Assembly: GCA_030680795.1 (NCBI GenBank)
Contig: JAUXUL010000002.1
Location: forward strand, 1-47,122
Origin: Anaerolineales bacterium
GTDB lineage: Bacteria > Chloroflexota > Anaerolineae > Anaerolineales > Villigracilaceae
Length of the DNA: 47,122 bases
Direction: 5' to 3'
Shown here: positions 9,529 through 17,072 of the stretch, in pieces
Numbering within the stretch: the stretch's first letter is position 1
Layout: every line of letters starts with the position of its first letter
Translations under genes and position numbers: made by a program
Notes under the pieces: model-generated
What the model saw: only the letters and a program-made list of their open reading frames with translations
Database searches by the model: none
What the model was told of the DNA's origin: nothing

Positions 9529-10964
9529 TTTAATATTTTCTCAGGCGGGCGGGTTATTGAAAAATAAATAATATTCTGCGTTGACTCTGTCAACCGATAT
9601 ATATGCGACGGGCGATAGCCTGGCACCCATAGGATCTCTTCGCCTGCGCACAACAGCGGCCAGCCTTCACGTGCGCGCTGCGGAATTTTCTCATTTACAA
9701 AGATATCAGAAAGCTTCTGCGAATGACCATCCATGCCCAAGGGCCTAAAATGATCACCCTGACGACGAGTGCGCAGCTCGAATGACTCGGGTAAATTCTC
9801 CGCATCCAACCAGACTTGCAATTGGTCCTCGTTCCGTTCAGCCTGTTCCCAAGAAACCGGGAGGAGACTACGTTCGCAGTTCAACTTCCAACCACCAGCA
9901 AGGGCTACCTGCCCCGGAGGTGAGATGGTGATGGATGAACCGTTGGGCATTTGAGGCCAAAGGTTGTATGGCGGTTCTGCATCCAGCGTACAGATATAAA
10001 TTAATTCAGACTCGCGGAACATACGCAGGCCTGCTTTCAAATCCACGCGCGCGGAGCGGGCGCTTGAGTTGATCATATTCGCAGCGCGCTCAAGAACTGT
10101 AAAACTGATATCCACATCGGGACGAAGAGTCTGCATGGCATGTTTGACCAGGTTTCGTTGAAGTCCGAGTGAATATTTGGAAAGCAGGTCAAAGTCAAGG
10201 ATGATGACGTCTTCATCCATTGCAATGACTGTCTCTCTCCATGTATTCTCCAGAGTCTCGATCAAAAATGCGTAATCACCCTGCAACGATCGCGACATGC
10301 GCATAATTGCTTTTCGGAATTTTGGGTTGTAACTTTCCAGGTCAGGGATCAGCAGATGGCGGATGCGGTTGCGTTGAAAATGTAGAGAATCGTTACTTGA
10401 ATCATAAAGCGGTTGCAAACCATTGGCCGCACAATAAACAACTATTTCCTCCCGCCAAAGATCAAGCAACGGACGCACTATGGGAATTTCAGGATCAAAG
10501 GTCTTGATGATGGACCGGTAGGACATGCCCTTCAGTCCGGACATCCCGCTACCCCGCAAAAAGTGCATCAGCACAGTTTCCACCTGATCGTCTGCCGTAT
10601 GACCGACTGCCACGGCCTGGGCATTTCGTTGGCGGGCAAGGTCAAACAGAAAGCGGTAGCGCAGAGCCCGCGCGGCTTCTTCAATGGACATCTTATTTTC
10701 GTCCGCATGACTGCGAACATCAGCGCCATCCATGATACAGTCCAGTAAGAGTCTGGCGGCGGTCTCCTCCACCATGCGGGCCTCCTTGCTGGATTCAGGT
10801 CGAAGCTGGTGATCGAAATGTGCCACAACCACGGGATAACCTGCCCGGCGCAATGTTTCCATAAGACATAAGCTATCGGGTCCCCCGGAAACTCCCACAA
10901 TGATAGGGCGGTCCTTCACAAGACCGCATTCGTTTTTTAAGATTTCTTCAATATTTTCTGGCAT
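9510..10964 (-). CDS. tilS: tRNA(Ile)-lysidine synthase
   Basis: The 484-residue protein has the N-type ATP pyrophosphatase P-loop SGGPDS at 26-31, followed by AHFDHQLRPES and a second signature GHTADDQVETVLMHFLRG. The C-terminal third (about 370-470) resembles the TilS substrate-binding domain, with LRTRRQGDHFRPLGM. TilS attaches lysine to cytidine 34 of the AUA-reading tRNA-Ile in the cytoplasm, changing its codon and charging identity; it is normally essential. Length fits the family. It runs convergent to the recombinase-like gene, and its last codons form part of the shared terminator stem. It is followed upstream by the epimerase gene with a 15-base gap, so they may be co-transcribed. 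Confidence 0.93.
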   Translation of the reverse strand: MPENIEEILKNECGLVKDRPIIVGVSGGPDSLCLMETLRRAGYPVVVAHFDHQLRPESSKEARMVEETAARLLLDCIMDGADVRSHADENKMSIEEAARALRYRFLFDLARQRNAQAVAVGHTADDQVETVLMHFLRGSGMSGLKGMSYRSIIKTFDPEIPIVRPLLDLWREEIVVYCAANGLQPLYDSSNDSLHFQRNRIRHLLIPDLESYNPKFRKAIMRMSRSLQGDYAFLIETLENTWRETVIAMDEDVIILDFDLLSKYSLGLQRNLVKHAMQTLRPDVDISFTVLERAANMINSSARSARVDLKAGLRMFRESELIYICTLDAEPPYNLWPQMPNGSSITISPPGQVALAGGWKLNCERSLLPVSWEQAERNEDQLQVWLDAENLPESFELRTRRQGDHFRPLGMDGHSQKLSDIFVNEKIPQRAREGWPLLCAGEEILWVPGYRPSHIYRLTESTQNIIYFSITRPPEKILNEEPRQ

Positions 10965-10979
10965 ACCAGTATTTTATGC

Positions 10980-11387
10980 TCAAGCAATTTGATATAACTC
11001 AACCAAGACCCCGCCCGTAGACTCGGGGTGAATGAAAGCATATTTTTTTCCATCGGCTGCGGTGCGAGGCTCTTCGTTTATAAGCCGAACATTTTTAGCT
11101 TTCAGGTGTGACATCATCCCTAAAATATCATCCACCTCAAGGCAGAGATGATGCATGCCAGGCCCGCTTTTGGCGAGATATTTGGCTATGCCTGAGTCAT
11201 CCGTCGTCGGCATGACCAATTCCACTTCAGCGCTGGCGATGGGCAAAAATGCGACCTGCGATTTTTCGGCAGGAACATCGCGCAGTTCATGAAGTTCGAT
11301 CCCCAACGCATCCCGCCAAAATGAAAGTGATTTTTGCAAATCATCCACAACTACGGCGACGTGATTAATGGCAGTGATCTTGGGCAT
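10980..11387 (-). CDS. mce: Methylmalonyl-CoA epimerase (VOC family)
   Basis: The 135-residue protein has two beta-alpha-beta VOC halves. Candidate metal ligands are His9 (INHVAVVV), His in GMHHLCLEV and Glu in LVELYQIA. The enzyme interconverts the R and S forms of methylmalonyl-CoA in the propionate/succinate route. The longer open frame reaches 11531, but the start at 11387 is chosen because GGAG stands just upstream and because the family begins at this point; the extra residues overlap the next gene's coding region. Related VOC proteins of other function (glyoxalase-like) cannot be fully excluded, though length and motif order fit the epimerase best. Confidence 0.85.
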   Translation of the reverse strand: MPKITAINHVAVVVDDLQKSLSFWRDALGIELHELRDVPAEKSQVAFLPIASAEVELVMPTTDDSGIAKYLAKSGPGMHHLCLEVDDILGMMSHLKAKNVRLINEEPRTAADGKKYAFIHPESTGGVLVELYQIA

Positions 11388-11427
11388 GAATTCTCCGTTC
11401 GTGATGTTGAAATTTATAGCATTGATT

Positions 11428-12072
11428 TTACTCCAGTATCCTGGTCGCAATCGGCAAAGCCAGCTTCGCCCACTCGGCGTACATTTTTCCGGAGGGGTGC
11501 AATCCATCAGCAGCGACCAAAGCTGGATCATTCACAGTCTGGCGTGAAACAGGGGTCACATCCACATAATGGACACGCACTTTTTGAGATTCTTCCAGGT
11601 TGATCAAATTAAAGGCATCAATATCATTTGCGATCTTTTCACGGTCCCTGCCTGAGGCAAACGGCGTGACGCCCCAGTCTGGAATGGAGAGAACAATGAC
11701 ATGCCCAGGCCTTCCACCGGAATATTGAATGGCTTGCTCCAGTAATAATCTGAATTCTTCGCGATACTCGTTTATGTCATATCCGCGATATTGATTGTTC
11801 ACGCCAATTAATAAAGAAACCAGATCATACTCCCCTTGCGGTTGGTTTGACGGAATTCCCTCCCAGAGTTCGCTTGTCGTCCAGCCGGAGCGGGCAATGA
11901 TGGTGACCTCCACGCCCCCCACGGTCCCCCAAAATTGGGGGGAAGATTTTATTAGCGCAGCCAGTTGATTGGGCCAGCGCTCGTATTCAGGGACACTTTC
12001 ACCGATTGTATAAGAATCGCCTAGGGCAAGAAAACGAATGGTTTGAGACGATGGAACAGGTAAAGTCACAGT
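11428..12072 (-). CDS. SGNH/GDSL-type esterase or lipase
   Basis: This is an SGNH hydrolase of about 214 residues. Block I is FLALGDSYTIGE (nucleophile Ser19), block III is the unusual LIGVNNQYRG, and block V is DGLHPSG with the catalytic Asp and His. Substrates of this family are acyl esters or acetylated sugars; which one applies here is not readable. The start is uncertain. A GTG at 12072 is preceded by GGAGGT and starts the recognisable domain, whereas an ATG at 12120 would add 16 residues without family character and overlap the stop of the MATE gene. The protein lacks a clear signal peptide with the GTG start. It is downstream of the MATE exporter and probably coupled to it. Confidence 0.82.
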   Translation of the reverse strand, partial: TVTLPVPSSQTIRFLALGDSYTIGESVPEYERWPNQLAALIKSSPQFWGTVGGVEVTIIARSGWTTSELWEGIPSNQPQGEYDLVSLLIGVNNQYRGYDINEYREEFRLLLEQAIQYSGGRPGHVIVLSIPDWGVTPFASGRDREKIANDIDAFNLINLEESQKVRVHYVDVTPVSRQTVNDPALVAADGLHPSGKMYAEWAKLALPIATRILE

Positions 12073-12112
12073 ACCTCCGTAATAGACGGGAAAAAATAAA
12101 GCAACATTAACT

Positions 12113-13471
12113 CTACACATTCACCAGATCGTGGATCCACTTGCGCGAGCGGAAGCGCCACGCACTGACAAAGGCTTTGGCAACTTCTTCGAGGGCAACC
12201 ATCAGATAAACATAATACACAGGCAAGTACAATACAAAAGCACCAATGTAAGCCGCTGGTACGCCAATCAACCAGATGGAGCAGATTTCCATCAGGAGGG
12301 CAAAGCGCGTGTCGCCGCCCGCGCGTAATGCGCCGATAAATGTCGAAAAGTTGAACATGCGGATCCACAAGATGCACGCCATCATCAACATCAACATGCG
12401 GACATTGTTCACACCGCTGGGGGATAGATCGTACAAACTGACGACAAAATCCCGCAATAACAAGACCAAAACTCCCACCGCCCATGCGGACAGCACACTA
12501 AGAATAATGACGCGGCGCACAGTTTCGTAGGCTTCCTCCTTTTTACCTGCGCCAATCCGATTGCCCACCATCACTGCACAGGCATTGCCAAGTCCCATAA
12601 AAACGACGAAACCAAGTTCCTCGATCGTCGCGTTGATATTGACCGCGGCGATGGAATCCGTGCCGATGTGGGCATAAATGGCGTTATAGGACGTAATACC
12701 CACAGACCAGAAAAATTCATTGGCCAGCGCAGGAAGTGTTGTCCGCAGGACTCGCGCAAAGAAAGAGATATCGAAGGCGAAGAATGTCAACGGGTTGGCG
12801 GCTAGGGGAGTCTTCTGGGTGTAGACAAGGCTAAGAAGCAGGATCAGTTCCAGGGCCCAACCCGAGGCGGTGCCTATCGCGGCTCCTTCGACTCCAAGCG
12901 CAGGAAATATCCCAATCCCGAAGATCAGCATATAGCCAAGAATCGTCTTAAAGATCAAGGCAATGATGGTTGCGATGACAGTGATCTTGATCAGTTGAAT
13001 ACTTCGCAGGGTGGCAATATACGAGGTGGCCAGCGCAACGGGGATATATGAAAAACCAACGATACGGAGATAGCGCGAGCCGATCTCGATCACTTCAGGG
13101 TCGTTCGTGTAAAAACCGAGCACAACTTGCGGCATCAACGTCGCGGCAAGTGTGAAGATCAGCGCAATGATGGAGGTGGTCAATATGCTCATCCCCAGCA
13201 CTTTGCGAATGGGATCAACATCATGCCTACCCCAGAATTGAGCGGTGAAAATTGCCATTCCGCTGGTTGTGCCAAATAATAAAAGAATAAAAACGAAAAA
13301 TACCTGGTTGGATAAACCAAGCGCAGCAATGGAAGCTTCACCCAGCTGCCCAACCATGATGACGTCAATCATGTTGAGCGAGGCGTTAACGAGCTGTTGA
13401 AATGAAATGGGAACCGCGATCACCAGCAATTCACGTAAAAAGGCGCGGTCCCGCAAGAAGGACAGGTTCAT
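12113..13471 (-). CDS. MATE family multidrug/cation exporter
   Basis: The 452-residue polytopic protein has about 12 hydrophobic segments arranged as two similar halves. MATE-type sequences are present in the first half (PISFQQLVNASLNMIDVIMV, then LGEASIAALGLSNQVFF) and the second half (GLGNACAVMVGNRIGAGKKEE). Members export drugs or metabolites in exchange for protons or sodium ions. Length and topology are normal and no break is visible. The substrate cannot be inferred; its neighbours (esterase, glycosyltransferase) offer no clear clue. Confidence 0.92.
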   Translation of the reverse strand: MNLSFLRDRAFLRELLVIAVPISFQQLVNASLNMIDVIMVGQLGEASIAALGLSNQVFFVFILLLFGTTSGMAIFTAQFWGRHDVDPIRKVLGMSILTTSIIALIFTLAATLMPQVVLGFYTNDPEVIEIGSRYLRIVGFSYIPVALATSYIATLRSIQLIKITVIATIIALIFKTILGYMLIFGIGIFPALGVEGAAIGTASGWALELILLLSLVYTQKTPLAANPLTFFAFDISFFARVLRTTLPALANEFFWSVGITSYNAIYAHIGTDSIAAVNINATIEELGFVVFMGLGNACAVMVGNRIGAGKKEEAYETVRRVIILSVLSAWAVGVLVLLLRDFVVSLYDLSPSGVNNVRMLMLMMACILWIRMFNFSTFIGALRAGGDTRFALLMEICSIWLIGVPAAYIGAFVLYLPVYYVYLMVALEEVAKAFVSAWRFRSRKWIHDLVNV

Positions 13472-13548
13472 AGGAAAGAATTAATTACCAAGCACTTGCG
13501 TACTGGGCAAGTGTGAGGAATGAAAGAAGAAAGACGACAGTTATTAAT

Positions 13549-13580
13549 AGACGGCGATTCCTTTCAGGTGACCGCCGTCT
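13549..13580 (-). terminator. Probable hairpin terminator
   Basis: AGACGGCG (13549-13556) pairs perfectly with CGCCGTCT (13573-13580) between the glycosyltransferase stop and the MATE start. The following tract on the minus strand is AT-rich but not a pure T run, so termination strength is uncertain. Confidence 0.45.
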
Positions 13581-13603
13581 GTTTACTAATTACTGATTAC
13601 TGC

Positions 13604-14536
13604 TCACTGATCTTCAGGTGCTTCCCTTACAATATACAAGGGTCTGCCTTTGGCTTCGTCATATAGGCGCCCGATATATTCGCCGAGTATGCCCAGCGAG
13701 ATCAACTGCACGCCGCCGAGGAACAGGACCGCGATCAAAGTAGTTGCCTGGCCAAAGAAAGCGCCCGACCCCAAGATACGCATATAAATAACAATTGGAA
13801 TGGCAAGGATGGCAAGGCCAGCCGATACAAACCCGAAGAAGGTTGCCACCTGCAAAGGAAAATATGAGAAGCCTGTAATGGCATTTAAAGCCAGACGCAG
13901 CATTTTATTGAATGGATATTTCGTCACGCCTGCCACGCGCGCGACACGCTTGTATGTAACGCCGATCTGTTTGAAGCCAACCCAGGCAGACATGCCGCGG
14001 GGGAAGCGGTGACGCTCCTTCATCTGCTTAAGCACATTCACCACTTTACGGTCCATCAATCGGAAGTCGCCGGTATCCACAGGGATTTTCACGTCAGTGA
14101 TACGATAGATTAGGCGATAAAAGAGGGAAGCCGTCCATACCTTGAACCAGGATTCGCCTTCGCGCACTCCCCGCACGGCATAAACAACTTCGTAGCCTTC
14201 CTTCCACTTCTTGACAAGTTCAAGAATGGTTTCCGGCGGGTCTTGTAAATCCGCATCTATGATGATGACCGCATCGCCGCGCGCATAATCCCAGCCGGCG
14301 GTAATGGCAACTTGATGCCCGAAGTTACGGGCAAAGATCACAGGACGAACGGTTTTATCCGCCCTGGCAAGTTGGCGGATTTTTTCAGTGGAGCCATCCG
14401 TCGAGCCATCATCCACTAGAATCAGCTCCCATGGCTCGCCCGTTGAATCCATCACTTCCTTAACACGCCTTACCAATTCTGAAAGGTTGTCTATCTCATT
14501 GTAGATAGGTGCAATGATGGTGTAGGTAACATTCAT
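13604..14536 (-). CDS. Family 2 glycosyltransferase with two C-terminal membrane helices
   Basis: The 310-residue enzyme has an N-terminal GT-A fold: IIAPIYNEIDNLSELV, ILVDDGSTDGS, IIIDADLQDP for the metal/nucleotide site, and DTGDFRLMDRKV. Two hydrophobic helices follow at about 230-255 and 265-290. This plan matches the polyprenyl-phosphate glycosyltransferases (DPM1/GtrB/ArnC-like), which load a sugar onto undecaprenyl phosphate at the inner face of the membrane. Length is typical. The start overlaps the stop of the upstream AI-2E-type gene by four bases, so the two are translated together with thrC above. The exact sugar is not readable. Confidence 0.9.
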   Translation of the reverse strand: MNVTYTIIAPIYNEIDNLSELVRRVKEVMDSTGEPWELILVDDGSTDGSTEKIRQLARADKTVRPVIFARNFGHQVAITAGWDYARGDAVIIIDADLQDPPETILELVKKWKEGYEVVYAVRGVREGESWFKVWTASLFYRLIYRITDVKIPVDTGDFRLMDRKVVNVLKQMKERHRFPRGMSAWVGFKQIGVTYKRVARVAGVTKYPFNKMLRLALNAITGFSYFPLQVATFFGFVSAGLAILAIPIVIYMRILGSGAFFGQATTLIAVLFLGGVQLISLGILGEYIGRLYDEAKGRPLYIVREAPEDQ

Positions 14537-15702
14537 AAACCATTGGTCCGTTTCTTTTGCGCCGGACTGGAGTGACGAGGCAATGGATTTATACTATCCG
14601 GGGTAGCTACAAATTGCTTACTGATATCATCGGTAATGGGCGGCAATCCTAATACACGGCGGTGTAAATATTCCAGGATCACGATTACAGATGCAAGCAC
14701 TGGCACAACCAGCAACGCGCCCATGATGCCTTCAAGTATCGTCGCGATCATTATGACAATAAATATCAATGCTTCGTTCATGTGCAGGCTGCGTCCTATG
14801 ACATAAGGACGGAGCCAAAAATTCTTTAAATTTATCAGTATCAGATAAACAATAAAAACGATCCCTGCCACCCAATAATTGGGAAGTGGTATCCAGCTTG
14901 AACCTTCCAATAATGCCACGCCCACAGCAAGAGCAGCGGCTAGAAATGGACCCACATCAGGCACCAACGTAAACAATCCGGCGACTACGCCCAGTACCAA
15001 TGCGCCGGGAATCCCCATGATCAGCCAGGCAATCGTAAATACTAATCCAACGATGATCATTAGGACAATTTGCCCGCGCAGATAGGCCATCCACACACGG
15101 CGGAGACGATTGAATAATTCACGCACATCATCATGGTATTCAAGCGGAGCAAGCCGAATTATTCCCTCACGCATTCGAGGCCATTCAGCCATAAACACAT
15201 GCACACTTACAAGGATCACCAAAGACCATAGGATGCTGACAGATGTCGTTTCGAGCAAAGCCAGCGCTTCCTCAGGCAATGGAGTTAAAACAGCATCCTG
15301 CACATGGGACAAACTCTCACCAAGCTGCTCAAAATGAAAAACCATTCCACCAAACTGAACCGGGTTTGAAAGGGTCGTACTGATTTCCTGCGAGAGCGCC
15401 AGCAAATCCTGGGCAACTATTTTTATTTCATCAAAAAAGATCGGGGTCAATGCTGCCGGGACGCCCACCAAAAATATCAGCGCAGAAAAATAAACGATAT
15501 TCACAGCCGCAGTGCGCGACAACTTTGTTTTCGCACTTAAGTACTCAACAGCCGGACTGATCAAATAGGCAACAAACGCCGCAATCACCAGCGCCTTGAC
15601 TGCTTCACGCGCGTAGATCAACAACGCCACCAGTGAAGCAAACACGATGATGGCAATCAGATATCGAAAAGACAAACTCCAGGTATTGGTGTTTTTTTTC
15701 AT
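14533..15702 (-). CDS. AI-2E family transporter (PerM/YdiK-like)
   Basis: The 389-residue protein has about eight membrane segments, with a large loop after the third and a conserved core GIPGALVLGVVAGLFTLVPD followed by VGPFLAAA. This is the signature of the AI-2E/PerM exporter superfamily. Members move small solutes, sodium or signalling molecules; the AI-2 role holds only for some. The C-terminal tail is basic and cytoplasmic. Overlaps of four bases at each end tie it to threonine synthase upstream and the glycosyltransferase downstream, so this is a compact three-gene operon without an obvious shared pathway. Confidence 0.88.
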   Translation of the reverse strand: MKKNTNTWSLSFRYLIAIIVFASLVALLIYAREAVKALVIAAFVAYLISPAVEYLSAKTKLSRTAAVNIVYFSALIFLVGVPAALTPIFFDEIKIVAQDLLALSQEISTTLSNPVQFGGMVFHFEQLGESLSHVQDAVLTPLPEEALALLETTSVSILWSLVILVSVHVFMAEWPRMREGIIRLAPLEYHDDVRELFNRLRRVWMAYLRGQIVLMIIVGLVFTIAWLIMGIPGALVLGVVAGLFTLVPDVGPFLAAALAVGVALLEGSSWIPLPNYWVAGIVFIVYLILINLKNFWLRPYVIGRSLHMNEALIFIVIMIATILEGIMGALLVVPVLASVIVILEYLHRRVLGLPPITDDISKQFVATPDSINPLPRHSSPAQKKRTNGL

Positions 15703-16967
15703 AGTAATCTCTTTATCGCCTGCAATGTTGGTTCAATAATGGGAGCCGCACCAACAGCCTGCATCGCCGCGCGGATATCCTTCAATCCGCTGCCGGTATT
15801 CAATACCAGGATCGGATCGTCGCTTCCTACGACACCCGAGCTTGTTGCTTTGACCAGACCGGCATAGGCCGTCGCCCCGGCCGGTTCGGCAAAGACTCCC
15901 ATCTTCCCAAGCTCTGCAATGGACTTGATAATCTCCTCGTCTGAAACTGTAAGATACGTCCCATTTGTCTCTTTTGCCGCCCGTACTGCACGAACGCCGT
16001 CACGCGGCAAATCCACCGATATGCTGTCTGCTATTGTCTTTGAAGAGACGGGCGTAATGTTTTCTGTATTTGCATGAAAAGCATTTGCAATCGCGGCAGA
16101 ACCTTCAGCTTGCACACCGATAATTCTCGGCATATTGGGAATCCAGCCTAATGCTAATAAGTCTTTGAAGCCTTTGTGAATGCCGGAGATGATATTACCA
16201 TCTCCCACCGAAACAAAAATATTCAGCGGCGGATGATCGTTCAACTGACTGTCTTTTTTGTGCCACCCGCGACGCGCCTTGATCCACCATTCCCAGATTT
16301 CAAAGGCGGCGGTCTTCTTCCCCTCCGCAGTGAATGGATTGTAGCCAGTATTGCGGCAATACCACCCAAATTCCTGAGAGGCATGGATTGTGAGATCAAA
16401 TGCCTCGTCATACGTGCCATCCACCAAAATGACCCTCGCCCCAAAGATGAGCAATTGCGCCACCTTCGCCTGCGGAGCAGATTTGGGCGCGAAAATGATC
16501 GCCTTCTGCCCAATCGCCGCAGACATGCCCGCCAGCGCAGCGCCTGCATTGCCCGTGGAAGCCGTGACAACCACCTCCGCTTTGATTTCGCGCGCGCGAG
16601 TCACAACGACTGCGCTGGCCCTATCTTTGAAGGACGCTGTGGGATTACGAGACTCATCCTTGAGCCAGAGATGCTTGAGGTTAAGTTTTTCTTCCAATCG
16701 TGCTAGGGCAAACACCGGAGTCCAGCCTGCGGCGTGTAAGGGAGTGGAATCTCCTTCGGGCTCGTCCACCGGTAAAAGCGGCAGGTATCTCCAAAGCGAA
16801 GATTCCGTCCGCGAGGTGATGTCTTCAGGCTGGAATTTTTTCCTGATGGAGTCATAATCAAGAATGACGTCCAAATTCCCTCCATCCTTCGGGCAGGTAT
16901 AGGTGACCTGTCCTTGCAGGTATTCTGCGCCGCAGAGTGAACATTTGTAGCCAGGGAAGTTTTTCAT
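15699..16967 (-). CDS. thrC: Threonine synthase
   Basis: The 422-residue PLP enzyme of fold type II has its Schiff-base lysine at Lys114 (NPTASFKDRAS). Other motifs are STGNAGAALAGMSA, the phosphate-binding SVGDGNIISGIHKG and the C-terminal LNTGSG. An N-terminal zinc-ribbon-like segment carries Cys9, Cys12 and Cys25, but Asp28 stands at the place where a fourth Cys is usual. It converts O-phosphohomoserine to threonine. Related cysteate synthases look alike, but the length and the ribbon are typical of threonine synthases of this type. It is the first gene of the operon with the AI-2E and glycosyltransferase genes. Confidence 0.88.
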   Translation of the reverse strand: MKNFPGYKCSLCGAEYLQGQVTYTCPKDGGNLDVILDYDSIRKKFQPEDITSRTESSLWRYLPLLPVDEPEGDSTPLHAAGWTPVFALARLEEKLNLKHLWLKDESRNPTASFKDRASAVVVTRAREIKAEVVVTASTGNAGAALAGMSAAIGQKAIIFAPKSAPQAKVAQLLIFGARVILVDGTYDEAFDLTIHASQEFGWYCRNTGYNPFTAEGKKTAAFEIWEWWIKARRGWHKKDSQLNDHPPLNIFVSVGDGNIISGIHKGFKDLLALGWIPNMPRIIGVQAEGSAAIANAFHANTENITPVSSKTIADSISVDLPRDGVRAVRAAKETNGTYLTVSDEEIIKSIAELGKMGVFAEPAGATAYAGLVKATSSGVVGSDDPILVLNTGSGLKDIRAAMQAVGAAPIIEPTLQAIKRLL

Positions 16968-17072
16968 AATGCAGTAATTTTACACGATATATACAAAGAC
17001 CTCGAAGTTCTTAATGAATTCGGATGTCTAGGATAGGTCACTTAATCTCGAGCATTGGAAAACTTATAATTT